Under the pieces are notes generated by a model that had not been told where the DNA came from, did not search any database, and saw nothing but the letters and a program-made list of their open reading frames with translations. A program made the position numbers and the translations under genes. A stretch of 64,000 nucleotides of DNA, taken from the NCBI RefSeq assembly GCF_016097555.1, contig NC_054702.1:89014602-89078601 (forward strand), in the 5' to 3' direction. This document shows, one piece after another, positions 38,838 through 49,671 of the stretch. The stretch comes from Gigantopelta aegis. Lineage: Eukaryota > Mollusca > Gastropoda > Neomphalida > Peltospiridae. Every line of letters begins with the position of its first letter. The first letter of the stretch is position 1.

Positions 38838-41800
38838 GTATACTACCAAATCAAATCCCATAGACGACAATAGTAACATATGTGGCTAAAACTCCTACCT
38901 GCAACGTATCAATCGACATAAACGCCACGGATATAAATACTACCACACCTCACCCTTAAAGTGAATCACAAAAAAGTGGGTGTCAAGCTGCTCATTTCTG
39001 AGATAACGGGTAGCGTCTATGACTACCCTAGTTCCGCACACAATTTGAGTACTTTTTTTTACAAGTACCCCATACATGTTCCAAGCACAAGGCTATTTGA
39101 CACAGTGGTACTAGATGAAATAAAATTGCATACATTTTTAGCCCAGATGAAAGTAATTTTTTTTACAACCAACACACTCACATTTATAACCAATCACAGG
39201 ATTTGTGGTGTTCACTTCTCTATCAAAAGTTCGGTGCACCTCGAACTTTGACCCAGCCGGAAGTTATTTGGTTTAGTACTACCTATACTGATAATATACA
39301 TTTTTCAAAAAGTGTCCAGCTATGTGTTTTTATGACAACCAGGATCTGGTGTGCTCTGACATAAAGTGACAGCCTCACTGAAACTGTTGTTTCTACAGTG
39401 CAACCTAATATAATGTACACCTCATAAGGCATATATATTGTATACAGTTTTGTACAAATGCAATATGTCGTATTAAACAGCAAAATGTTTTAAAATAAAA
39501 CTCCTGAAGATATTTACTGTCAGTTTGGTGTGTGTACTCAGGTATATATGTAGAGACAACAAAGATAGTCAGAGTACCTCTACTCCTTTAAAGTATTCCA
39601 TTAAAACACATGCACTTGACTGACCCCTAGATTAGGAGACCTGAACAGGTACATCAAAGAAATATCAGTATTAAAAAAATACACTGTCTGAGGAAGGAAA
39701 CACCAACATGACTGTACCTGTATGAAGTAATAACTTAATGTTCTGGACATTAGTGTTGGGAGGAAATCCTGTATGCAGGGTGTGGCCGTCTTCAAGTTAT
39801 CAGGTGTGGGAATTTCAAATCCATCAGCCATGCTGATTTTCATAATGAACCATCAAAACCATTGGGAGCCACCCATATTCCTGACTATATTTTATTTGTA
39901 GCCTACTGTAGTTGGAGCTTTTAATATTTGTGATATCTGGAATTATCACCCAGCTTTCACACATTTATTTTTGATTAATTACTTAAAAAAACTACTTTTA
40001 AATGACATAATTACCCAAACATCTATTTTATTGCATTATTTTCTAATCCAGATCAATACAATATGTATATTGGATGTATTTCTACAATCAGTAATCCAGT
40101 ATTTTATTTAGCTAGTAACATTGGGTAATACAGATTTAACAATAAAATAAATTACCAACTTACTCCAAGGCAGATAATCAAATCTGAAAAAAATTGGTTC
40201 TGAATCCAGTATAAACCTAAACTGGTCTTCATGAGAGCAAACTAAGTGATTATTAAGAAAAATATTTGATCTGGAGATCTAAAGGTATGTTTAACAAGAT
40301 TATTGTTATGTATAACTAAGAACAGAAGGCACAATAGTGACAACAAATTTAATTATGTCTGGTGAAGTTTTTCTTTAAATTTATTTAAAATTTTGCATAA
40401 AACTACAAACTTGTCTAAAATATAACTTAGCACCCTATAAATATGTCAAAATGACAATAAAAATCAAGTTCTTTACAAATTTGAGTTTTCAGAATTTCAT
40501 ACATGAAAAATTAACTATGTTAATGGAAACTAAAGACATTAACCCACTATTGACACATGATATTTTTAATATAAAAATAAATTGCTATTAAAATCTCAAT
40601 TCAGGTTGCCTATATATAACACCATATTTAAGAGCAGTTGTATATGGTAAGTCAAATACCATGTAAAAAGAAATTATTGAAATATTTACAGTATGAGTTA
40701 TAGGCCAAAACCAACTTTTCCTCAGTGCTAACTTTGATTCAAACTCCATTCAGAGCCATGTACAGTGATTATTGTCAAGGTCAAGGTCAGTGTGAACTTG
40801 CGTGGTCCAGTGACAGCTAATTAATCAACCAGTATAGTTTAATTAAATAAAATCACAAAATCATAATATTTTTTATTATGCACTGAATATGTGCTATAGG
40901 GTGTATACTACCAAATCAAATCCCATAGACGACAATAGTAACATATGTGGCTAAAACTCCTACCTGCAACGTATCAATCGACATAAACGCCACGGATATA
41001 AATACTACCACCCCTCACCCTTAAAGTGAATCACAAAAAAGTGGGTGTCAAGCTGCTCATTTCTGAGATAACGGGTAGCGTCTATGACTACCCTAGTTCC
41101 GCACACAATTTGAGTACTTTTTTTTACAAGTACCCCATACATGTTCCAAGCACAAGGCTATTTGACACAGTGGTACTAGATGAAATAAAATTGCATACAT
41201 TTTTAGCCCAGATGAAAGTAATTTTTTTTTACAACCAACACACTCACATTTATAACCAATCACAGGACTTGTGGTGTTCACTTCTCTATCAAAAGTTTGG
41301 TGCACCTCGAACTTTGACCCAGCCGGAAGTTATTTGGTTTAGTACTACCTATAGGATGAGATGTTAGATTGGGGTTTTAACAGATATTTAAGTTTTGGAC
41401 TACTTAGTTGATCCATTAAAAGATCAGTCTAAAATCATTTTACAGTCTGTCACTTTTAATTTGGATTGTATAGTTGTCAATGATAACCATGTTCTTATGT
41501 CAGGTGTGGTGTATACAGTCTGCTCTTGAACAAGTATGTTGAAATAATTTGTGATTGTAAGAACTATGTCAGAATTACCAAATGTTTGACATCTAATAGC
41601 CAATTATTGATAAATCAATGTGCTCTAGTGGTATTGTTAATCAAAAGAAACTTTAACTGTTTGCAGGAACTGGAGAACCAGCTTCAGATGGAGTCTGACA
41701 CTGCTCGTGAGCAGATCCGATCTTTGGAGGAACAGGCCAAGGAGGAGAAAACCAGACGAGAGGACTTTGAGCAGGAACTGCTCCAGCAAAAACAGGTGAT

Positions 41801-44800
41801 ATGTTCTACCCAATATGTATGATGTGAACGTACAACTTAAATATGTTTCTGGAGGATCTCATTTTGTGAGTTGCAATAGGATAGAGCTCAGTAGTGTAAG
41901 TTTGGTATTGAATGTATAAATTGGCTACATTTCAGAGTGACTGGCAATTTATTCAACTGTGTTGCATGGGTTGGACTTATTTCTTAATGACTTGCCAGCA
42001 ATTTCATTAATTTATATCTTTCCACATTAAGTTCCTTTCAAAGTTATAACAAACATTTACCTCCAAAAGTTTTATAATTAATGTTTTACAATATATATAG
42101 CAGTTGTTAATAAATTAAAAGATATTTGAAGATAACACAAAAAATATTATTTGGAAAATAATATATTTGTTTTAGGTTTTTCAAAATACACATGATGGAA
42201 AGGTTAGATTTAAATGTGAACTAATGTCATCTTTATTACTTATGTTTGTATATTATTCAGGAATTACAGTATGCCATCGAGGAAATTCACAAACAGAAGA
42301 CATCTTTCCAGAGTCGAATAAATGACAGAGAATCTGAAATTGAAAAACTCAGAAGTCAGGTAATCCCACAAAATTTGAATAGAGATATTTGAATGATTTT
42401 ATATTCTGTTTTTTTTGTTTAGGCATTTTGACAAGACAATAGATTTGCATGTTTTCATGTCTCTAAATAGAACAGAAATAGACATTTTAGTTGTTAGAAG
42501 TCCAAAATGAAGGAAGGAAGGAAATGTTTTATTTAACGATGCACTCAACACATTGTATTTATGGTTATATGGCATCGGACATATGGTTATGGATCACACA
42601 GATATTGAGAGAGGAAACAGGCTGTCGCCACTTCATGGGCTATTCTTTTCGATTAGCAGCAAGGGATCTTTTATATGCACCATCCCACAGACAGAATAGT
42701 ACATACCACGACCTTTGTTACCAATGGGCCCACCGAAGAGAATCGGTCCAAGATCGATCGCACATCCCCCCCCCCCCCCCCCCCCCCCCCCGAGTCCAAA
42801 ATGAAGTTCAGACATATATTAAGTAGAATATTGGAATTAGTAGTGAGATTTATGTCTGTCCAATAACATACTGAAATTACAGCTATCATACTTGTCAACC
42901 TAAAGTTTGTGTCTGATACAAGTTCATTTAATGATGATTACAAATGGCCTATCTGTCAGTAGTCATTAGCGAGTTATTGATGAGTCAAATGTTGCCTTTT
43001 CTGGGTGCATCCAAATCAGGTGAGGTTATATACATAACCACCTATGTAATGGTATTTATTATTCTGTGGGCCCCACCCTAGAACCATTCAGCCTCCCTTA
43101 TGTTCACTTGCTTCCACTGTACCTGTAGTTGAGATAATTTTGCAGTAACGTAAGTTAACATTCTGTGTGTATTGTGTTTAGTTGATGGTATTTATCACAG
43201 TAACCCAAGTTAACAATCAGTGTATGTTGAGTTTAGCTGATATTATCACAGTATCCTAAGTTAACGTTCTGTGTGTGTTGTGTTTAGCTGATGACGAAGA
43301 GTATCAGTAGTACAACAGAAAGTGAACTGGAGTCTCGAGTGCGTGCACTCACCGACAGCCTTATCCAGAAACAAACCATGTTGGAGGCACTGAGCACTGA
43401 GAAGAATTCACTTGTCCTGCAGATGGAGAGGCTCGAGGTATGTTTTTTTTAAAAATCTTATTTAGAGGTGGGTGGGATGTAGCAAAGTGGTAAAGCTCTT
43501 GCTTGATGCACAATCATTCTAGGATTGATCCCTATCAGTTTGGCCCATTGGTCTATTTCTCATTGCAGCCAGAGCACCACGGCTGTGGTATGTGTTAAGA
43601 CGGTCTGTGGGATGCTGCATATAAAAGATCCCTTGCTACTAAAGGAAAATGGAGCAGGTTTCTTCTCAAAGACTATACGTCACAATTACCAAATCTTTCA
43701 TGTCCAATAGCTGATGATTAATAAATCACTTGTGTTTTAATTGGAGAGATGTAATGTTGTCAGTTGTTTGGTTTTTTAGGCTAGAATTGCCTATATAGGC
43801 CTATATAATGCATGCTAGTGAACTTGAGGAACTGGTCAGGCTGCTTGTGCTCCCTTTCAAATGCCAGCATGGACAACCCCCTCTCCCACCCACCCTCCAA
43901 ACCTTTTTTTGTCCTGGACAGAGGAGCCGGTGAAAATTGACACCTGCGCTCATGACAGGCTACAACAGCTTTTCTGAATGTGCACATTAAAACCTATGAC
44001 CTGACCTGACACTGTAGATGCCATTTTGAAAAGAAAAATGCAGCATCTGCCTAAATAAGTATACTATTTTAAATTGTCCTGTCAGACATGAATTTGTATT
44101 TTATCACGATTATGTAAAAAATCATATTTGATTTTTAGCCATCACTTGTTGACATAAAAATCATATTTGCCCTAAATGCACAAATAAAATTTTCTTCTTC
44201 TTCTTTTAGCAACAGTATCGAGACATTCAAAACTGTGTGCGCTCCATACCAACAACTGTTAGCATGACTGATGATGATGAAGGTAACTGTTTTCCACATT
44301 ACACAAAAAACATATTCTAAACATTAACAAAATCAACTCTTCCAGATTTTTGTTTCTGTTGGTTGTGAGCAAGTCTGCTCACAAGCATCTCTGTAAATCC
44401 AATCTGAGGGTATGAAACACAACATCCCTAATCCAAATTTATTGCAGGTGCAAAGTTTTTAGGTTTTTTTTTAATTTCACCATTTTAATGAGTTACCAAA
44501 TGCAGTTTTAAACTGTAAACAGTTTAATAGCATTCTGATAATATATTAAATATGCAACACATCCCTAATCTGAATTTATTGCAGTTGCATAATTTTCTTT
44601 TTTTTAATTTCACCATTTTAATGAGTTACTGAATGCCGTCTTAACTAAACAGTTTAATAGCATTCTGATAATATATTCTCCCAAAAATGTTCTGTTACAC
44701 CTGATTTCTACATCATTTATTTCAGTTAAATGTTACATATTTTATTATGAAGTGACATTTTATGTATACTGAATTATCAAACTGCAGTCCACCCCATTCT

Positions 44801-46880
44801 GGATATGAAGTGTTAGCGCTGATGTGAATCAATCATGGGGTGTCAAAATTTTCAGTATCGGTTATGTCGTCCTCATGCTACAATCGCAGTTGCACAACTA
44901 TGAGGCATCGATGCAACAAGAACTCTGCAATTCTAGTGATGTATGACAAGACATGAGCATTGTTTTGCTGTTGAAAGTCTTGGCAGACACGTGCAATGTG
45001 TGACCCGACATTGTTGTGCTGAAAGATGGGAAATTGCTGCCCTAAATCGATCCCAGAGGTAGAGCAACCAGATGTATTGATCATGGGCTGGGGTGGTCAC
45101 TCTTGGTCGGGCTAACCTTGTTCTGTACGAGTGCTTCCTGTGGTATTGTAACACATCCAAAGTCTGCTTATTGTGGCTCTGCAACCCCCCATTTGTCGTC
45201 AACATCAGCCTGGTTCACATCTGCTTGATGGTGTCCAATAGCGTTACGGCATTGGTATTCTGTAAGCTTTGTCATTGTAACGTCAACCTCTGTGGAAGAA
45301 ATGTAAGTCGGAGACAATCACTGATACTGTCCTTTATACCCTATGTAACGATGCCAGAGCGTGCAAATTGTGACAACATTTGGCTGCACGTGCCATGTGC
45401 AACCTGTGATTTATCAGTTTTACATAAAGTCGGATTGAGGGCTGCGTTTTGGGGTCACGGTCATACTTTGATAATGATTTCATTGCAGGGTATGAATATT
45501 GTTTGCTGTGTGTTTAATGAAATTATATGTTCATATTTGTCAGACATATATTCAAGTAGTTTTTGGGAGAGCATATATTAAATATTGTTCTTAGCCACTG
45601 TGATACAATTCCATATTGTCAAAATGATAAAATAAAGTCTGTCTAAAAACCACAATTAAAAATCTCAAGTTAAAAAGCTCAACGTTTCGTCAGCTAAATG
45701 CTGACATCCTCAGGAGCAAACTAAACATAAAACCAGGAGTTCAGCATTAAAAACAGGTGAATAAAAACAGTTAAAGTGAAAATATCAAGTTAAAAGACTA
45801 AAGAAATCACAGGATAAGCCGACTAGGGGAAAGTAACAAAAGAAGAGTCAGTGACTACTTGGGTCATACTCATTAAGTCCGTCAGGCCACATTGTGTTCA
45901 AATGGTGCATCCAGAGTGATTCGGCAATGTTCAGTTTAGTTTTATCAAGATTAACAATCTTTTGTATTATCAAAAGAGATGTAATAAAGTTTGATTTTTG
46001 TTTCCAGTGAGACAGAGACTTCCAGGGTACATGAAAGAAGGCCCCAGTGATACAGAGGTGACAAGGAGGATGAAGAGAGCCGTCACAGGCATAGATCGCT
46101 TCAGGTCAGATCATAGAAAAAAAGTAAAAGTGTTTTGGAAATAACAAAAAAAAACACAATTAGTTTTGTGTGCAATTTAGAAAACAGTCTGCTCAGAAAT
46201 AAATAACTAGTAGCAAATTCCATAGTATGAAAAAAGGCATTCCCTGTGGGAAGGACTATGGTAGCTAAATGAGTGTGATTTCCATTTAATTAACAGGGTG
46301 TGGTGGATATTGACATCTACATCTTGTTGATAATTCTAATAATGTTTAATTGTACACTTAACAATATCTGTTTATACTTTATTTCAATCTTGGGATTAGC
46401 AATTTAAAAACTAATTGAGCTTGACAACACAACTTTCCGTGTGTGACGATGCAAATCATAGGACATGACTGAATCTTAACAAGTCTCAGTAGAACTGCTG
46501 GATGTATTCTCTGTTAGTAAACTACACCGTTGTATTTGATTTATACATCTGTAACCATTGTCTTTTCAGTGTAAGGCTTGGAATATTCCTAAGAAGATAT
46601 CCCATTGCCAGAGTATTTGTTATTGTATATATGGTGAGTTCAGAAGTTTTATTATTAAAAAAAAAAAAATCACTTTACTGTGCTAATATTTGCACTCTTT
46701 TTCTTCTTTTTATTATGTCAATTGTATATTCTATCTTTTACACAGATCTAAGGTAGATGTATATATTTTTTTTCTCCACAGGCATTGCTACATATGTGGG
46801 TAATGGTAGTTTTGCTGACCTATCAACCAGAGATACACACGGGAAGCCGCTCAATAAAGTCTCCACGAGAACAGAATTAA
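31135..46880 (+). CDS. GOLGA5: Golgin-84 (golgin subfamily A member 5), complete, 14 coding exons
   Basis: Golgin-84 is a tail-anchored coiled-coil tether on cis/medial Golgi membranes that captures intra-Golgi COPI vesicles and binds Rab1. Coding exons: 31135-31684, 32429-32674, 33521-33740, 35802-35925, 37345-37441, 37771-37877, 38287-38460, 41667-41795, 42261-42359, 43288-43437, 44210-44282, 46008-46104, 46570-46633 and 46782-46880. They total 2229 nt (742 aa; human 731). The start 'MSWLSAVTGKAEDFLNKLDK' matches the family's N-terminus. 'LFDFLNSKDP' lies near residue 122. A Ser/Pro-rich linker is followed by coiled coil from about 205 to 640, including 'DSLIQKQTMLEALSTEKNSL'. The ending 'VRLGIFLRRYPIARVFVIVY' plus the last exon gives the membrane anchor at about 703-725. 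An acceptor (tttcag) just before 31135 implies an upstream 5' UTR exon that I could not place. Confidence 0.97.
32148..32382 (+). repeat. SINE, head type 1, tail type B, internally shortened
   Basis: 'gggcaagacatagcccagtgg' head, body joined directly from 'ccagccagtg' to 'ctatcctgtctgtagg', tail 'ctgatgattaatcaaacaaaac'. It lies in GOLGA5 intron 1, about 45 bases before exon 32429. Confidence 0.85.
33758..33907. repeat. Hairpin of about 52-bp arms close to a splice donor
   Basis: The arm 'attgtctgttatttctttta' (33758 onward, through 'catctgggtat') is repeated inverted at 33857-33907, with a loop of about 48 bp. It begins 18 bases after the end of GOLGA5 exon 33521-33740. Probably a small MITE. 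Confidence 0.85.
34997..35236 (+). repeat. SINE, head type 1, tail type A truncated
   Basis: 'ggggcaggatgtagtccagt' head, 'tggaattgatctccgtcgg' B-box-like text, then the body to 'aagtggcgacagtgggttcc'. The distal tail is missing. It lies in GOLGA5 intron 3. Confidence 0.85.
36590..36705 (-). repeat. Repeat fragment shared in reverse with 51660-51790
   Basis: Text around 'ttattagccaaatactaaatatagccactttgtat' and 'agatggctaatttggcaatgg' is the reverse of text near 51660-51760 (gttgccaaattagccaact, acaaagtggctac, aataaaattt). Family unknown. Confidence 0.6.
36752..37255 (+). repeat. SINE with an internal duplication, followed by a second tail
   Basis: Head type 1 (ggggcgggacatagcccagt). The segment from 'gtcggtgg' through 'ggtatatcaaagactgtg' is present twice (about 36820-36895 and 36895-36965), followed by a type B tail ending near 37130. 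A second type B tail (37135-37250) follows directly. It lies in the intron before exon 37345. Confidence 0.85.
38593..38759 (-). repeat. 5'-truncated SINE, tail type A, with target-site duplication
   Basis: Reverse tail and part of the body, ending at 'tatatgcaccatc'. Both sides carry the 15-bp duplication ttgggtgggattaaa (38578-38592 and 38760-38774), so the 5' truncation happened at insertion. It lies in GOLGA5 intron 7. Confidence 0.92.
38834..39290. repeat. 456-bp repeat, copy a
   Basis: Starts in TATA then 'gggtgtatactaccaaatc' and ends 'atttggtttagtactacctata'. The ends form an imperfect inverted repeat (tatagg..ta.tacta..ccaaat). It is about 99% identical to 40898-41354 in the same orientation and same intron. 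I favour a TA-flanked MITE family; the pair could instead be the direct terminal repeats of one larger element. Confidence 0.8.
40898..41354. repeat. 456-bp repeat, copy b
   Basis: Near-identical direct copy of 38834-39290, bounded by 'gctata|gggtg' and 'ccta|taggatg'. The reading frame of about 100 codons in each copy has no recognised homologue and is probably a chance frame. Confidence 0.8.
41562..41650 (+). repeat. SINE tail fragment (type B) abutting a splice acceptor
   Basis: 'actatgtcagaattaccaaa' to 'atgtgctctagtggtattgttaatcaaaa'. Only about 16 bases separate it from GOLGA5 exon 41667, so the branch point/polypyrimidine region lies in or next to retroposon-derived DNA. Confidence 0.8.
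42513..42792 (-). repeat. SINE, tail type A, with a poly-C expansion replacing its head
   Basis: Flanked by a 14-bp duplication agtccaaaatgaag (42499-42512 and 42793-42806). The tail and body are intact. The head is cut after 'ccaagatcgatcgcacatc' and followed by about 25 C at 42767-42791. It lies in the GOLGA5 intron after exon 42261-42359. Confidence 0.92.
43143..43300 (+). repeat. Three tandem units of about 51-55 bp that repeat a splice acceptor
   Basis: Each unit has 'taagttaac..tctgtgtgt.ttgtgtttag.tgat' or close to it. Acceptor-like 'tttag' ends at 43181, 43236 and 43287. The third is the real acceptor of GOLGA5 exon 43288-43437. Confidence 0.85.
43467..43742 (+). repeat. SINE, head type 1, tail type B
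   Basis: Head 'ggtgggatgtagcaaagtgg', B-box-like 'taggattgatccctatcag', body 'gcatataaaagatcccttgc', tail 'gctgatgattaataaatcac'. It starts 30 bases after GOLGA5 exon 43437. Confidence 0.85.
43780..44010 (+). repeat. Unclassified interspersed repeat ending in ACCTG units
   Basis: A GC-richer island with 'gcgctcatgacaggctacaa' and a terminal 'atgacctgacctgac' simple repeat, which resembles the 3' end of a retroposon. No protein domain is recognised. Confidence 0.4.
44420..44690. repeat. Two-unit tandem duplication, unit about 130 bp
   Basis: Both units share 'catccctaatc..aatttattgca', 'aatttcaccattttaatgag' and 'agcattctgataatatatt'. It lies in the GOLGA5 intron after exon 44282. Confidence 0.85.
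44800..45490 (-). mobile_element. Decayed Tc1/mariner-type DNA transposon
   Basis: Minus-strand pieces resemble a Tc1-like transposase: 'RPRVTTPAHDQYI' (DNA-binding linker, near 45060-45118) and 'FPIFQHNNVGSHIARVCQDF' (catalytic region, near 44960-45030; the family usually reads FQHDNA). The two lie about 10-20 codons apart where about 150 are expected, so the core is deleted, and frames change between pieces. Fossil in a GOLGA5 intron. Confidence 0.7.
45640..45980 (-). mobile_element. Penelope-like element 3' fragment with hammerhead-like motif
   Basis: The minus-strand frame 45978-45848 reads '..ESLWMHHLNTMWPDGLNEY..' and ends at a stop, like the W-x-x-x-L-x-T-x-x-P-x-GLN ending of Penelope-like elements. 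Downstream at 45715-45682 (minus) is CTGAGGA, a GTCAGC-loop-GCTGAC stem, then GAAACG: the CUGANGA...GAAA layout of a hammerhead core with one extra base at the stem. The fragment ends about 28 bases before GOLGA5 exon 46008. Confidence 0.6.
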
Positions 46881-47285
46881 CGGGAACTCGCCATTCATAT
46901 GAAACATCTTTTGGAAATACGGTCGGTCATTGTGAAAGTGCTTACTGAATACTCCTCAAAACCCCAGGGAACTCTCTGTACTGAATGATACAAAACTGGG
47001 TCTGGTCACCGTTTGCTGCTTATTACATATGCATATGTAAACCTGCAAACCTAGGAACCAGTGTTCAAAGAAGGAACTAAACGACATGTTTTTATTGCCC
47101 TGAAACTATTGGCTGCACTACAAGATATGATTCAGCTGTCACAACTGTTAGCCAATGGACATACATGTGTATATATATAATATGCTAGTGATTACTGGTA
47201 TTAGCTTGTATATTTATTGTGTACTTGATCTTAAGGACCAAGGACTGTAAATTACATATAAATAAAATTAATGTATATATTTTTT
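46881..47285 (+). other. GOLGA5 3' UTR
   Basis: Follows the TAA at 46878-46880. A canonical AATAAA at 47261-47266, followed by T-rich sequence, is the likely polyadenylation signal. Confidence 0.6.
47261..47266 (+). terminator. Polyadenylation signal AATAAA of GOLGA5
   Basis: Canonical hexamer about 380 bases past the stop codon, followed within 20 bases by 'tatatattttttttttatg'. It is the best candidate because it is canonical and has the downstream T-rich element. Confidence 0.55.
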
Positions 47286-49342
47286 TTTTATGAGGATTTC
47301 TATTTTATAATGGTATTATTTATGGATTGAGAACACCATCCCAGTCTTGTTGAAGGGATGGAATTGTATCATGGGAAAAAAACATTTAACGGTTATATGA
47401 ACTTGTATAAAGAATATAATATGGTTAGTTTCTCAACATATTTTGTTGGACAGCATGCTTATTATACCTCAAGCCTTTGAACCATAAACAATTTTTTCTT
47501 TTCTACATTATCAAGTTTTCTCCATTTTTTAAATTCATTTCACCCTGGGCTTGGACATTTTTATTGTTTTTTTCCCCATTTAACTTGGAAATATAGGAAA
47601 TTAAACACTGTCAACAAAACCTGTAGTGTCCCTAGTCAACTGATATTGTTGATTATTTTCACTAATACCACGTCCACTGCCTTGCCCGCCATCATGCCCA
47701 CGAATATGCACACTACCTGCACCAGAATCTTTATTTAAGTCTTTGATTTCACTGTCATTTTCTTAATTGTTAAAGCAGCTGACATTTACATCATCAATTT
47801 CATAATCACTTTTAAGTTTCAAAGTCGCTTTTATTGACGTATGTGTCATTACTGAGCTGACCTTTATTGTTAGTAATTATTAACTTTAGTGCTTCTTCAG
47901 TGTTGACATGTCCACGGTTCATATTTGTGGAAAGATACTTAAAAATGCCAAAAAAAATTCATTCACACAGGCAGACAACTTCTGCTAATACCTATGCTGT
48001 AAAACAAATTCTGATTGGTTGAAAATAACACTGAACTGTTGTCAAACAGTTTGTTTACAAACAAGGCCATGTGAAAGCTGGAAAAAGCGACATTAGGGTA
48101 TACGTCAAATGACATTAAGCCGGAAAATTGGGTTCATAGGGTTAAACCCTCGAAGAAGTACAATGGAGAATATAATAATATAAACATTATTTAAATATTA
48201 TTTCTGAAAAGATAAAGTATGTGATAAAAATGAAAGACATCATTTAAACATAGTAATACTTATTACCCGTATAGTTAAAATGTCTAAGTACATACCAAAA
48301 TGATACGTCCCACTAGAATGCTGAGTGGGACGTAACATGATGACATCTGAGAATTATTTCACTTGGGACATAAACATGATATGAAATGGAAACTTGTTTC
48401 ATATCCTATAAATATATCACTAAAACAGTTTAATTTATTTGACCAAATGTATTGAAATGACTAGCCAAAATCCATCCATATGTAAAGGTCGACAAAAGCA
48501 AACACAGGTTTTATAAAGAGTACTATGAACCATCAACTTGGCTACCTTCTGTTATGAACTTTGTACAAAATATTAATACTATTGAGTTTTTAAATTCTAA
48601 TGCTTTATCTGGTTATGACGTCTTCACTCAACAAAACCTTTTAAGATCCTTCCATGACTTTGCTCTTAAAATGACAGACCCTTGTTTTTAAACACTACGA
48701 TGTATGTTTCACTATTAAAGCCGTTTTTGATATTTTAAATTAAAAGTACTTCCATTTTATTGTTTAAATATTAATTTTTGTACACCTGTAGTGATTCTGG
48801 TCATCCAGGTTTTGCAGTACACCAAAATACATGTTTCATCATTCTAAAAATGCACATTCATCTGAAACGTAATGGTTATCCAGACAAGCTCGAGTTATTT
48901 TTAAGATAGTATTTCCTTGTTTAAACATCACATACTTTAGCTTATCACTGTTATAACCTTATCCAAATGTGTGTTGCAGGTTTGTAGATCAACTGACGTT
49001 TAGGGTCTACACCTTTAAAATTAAGATGTAGAGAACATATCACTTCATTGTCGAAAGGTTTAGCAAATGTCATATTTTCATCTTTCAGTTTTGATTTAAG
49101 GTCCAAATAAATAAATTGGGTCAGATTCAAAATATTGATAAGCTGGGTGCAGTATTGCTAGTTGGGATCCTGGTTACATGTATTATGTAAACAATCTATA
49201 CTGTTTTTACACATCGGATATTACCATGTACATTGTGGGTTTTCAAATAAACTGAGAACACAAAGAAAAGCATTATTGTGTTGTTTTATTTTGGAAAATA
49301 TGAGTGGTGATGAATGCCAAACATAGACAGCATTAGGAAAAT
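47286..49342. other. Intergenic sequence with possible coding relics
   Basis: No host gene is recognised. On the minus strand, 47700-47940 gives broken coding-like text ('NMNRGHVNTEEALKL', 'GHDGGQGSGRG') of unknown origin. On the plus strand, 48458-48691 is open for about 77 codons (see separate entry). Confidence 0.4.
48458..48691 (+). pseudogene. Unidentified protein-coding relic
   Basis: A frame open back to about 48458 and ending at TAA 48689-48691 reads '..HPYVKVDKSKHRFYKEYY' then 'EPSTWLPSVMNFVQNINTIE' and on to 'SFHDFALKMTDPCF'. Composition is protein-like (spaced aromatic and charged residues) and unlike surrounding AT-rich noise. There is no start codon context and no family I recognise. 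Probably a piece of a mobile element. Confidence 0.3.
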
Positions 49343-49357
49343 ATATGTGGTGATGAT

Positions 49358-49670
49358 TGGTTTGTTTGTTTTGTTTTACGACAGCACTAGAGCACATTGA
49401 TTTATTAATCATCGGCTATTGTATGTCAAACGATGGTAATTTTAACATATAGTCTTAGAAAGGAAACCTGGTACATTTTTCCATTAGTAGCAGAGGATTT
49501 TTTATATGCACCATCACACAAGACATGATGGCACATACCACGGCCTTTGATATACCAGTCATGGTGCACTGGCTGGAACGAGAAATAGCCCAATATGCCA
49601 CTGACGGGAATCGACCCTAGACTGACCATGCATAAAGCGAGCGCTTTACCACTGGGCTACGTCCCGCCCC
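49358..49670 (-). repeat. Full-length SINE, head type 1, tail type B
   Basis: The best-preserved type 1/B copy. Reverse tail 'gttttgttttacgacagcac', body, then a complete head 'gctttaccactgggctacgt' ending 'cccgcccc'. The flanks 'tatgtggtgatgat' (about 49344) and 'tatgtgatgatga' (49671) are a likely target-site duplication. Confidence 0.92.
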
Positions 49671-49671
49671 T

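Noticed and set aside
38961-39251. 96-codon frame repeated at 41026-41367
   Set aside because: Present twice only because the 456-bp repeat is duplicated. No recognisable domain, and small indels between copies shift the end.
45093-45581. 162-codon plus-strand frame
   Set aside because: Antisense of the Tc1 relic, which reads sensibly on the minus strand.
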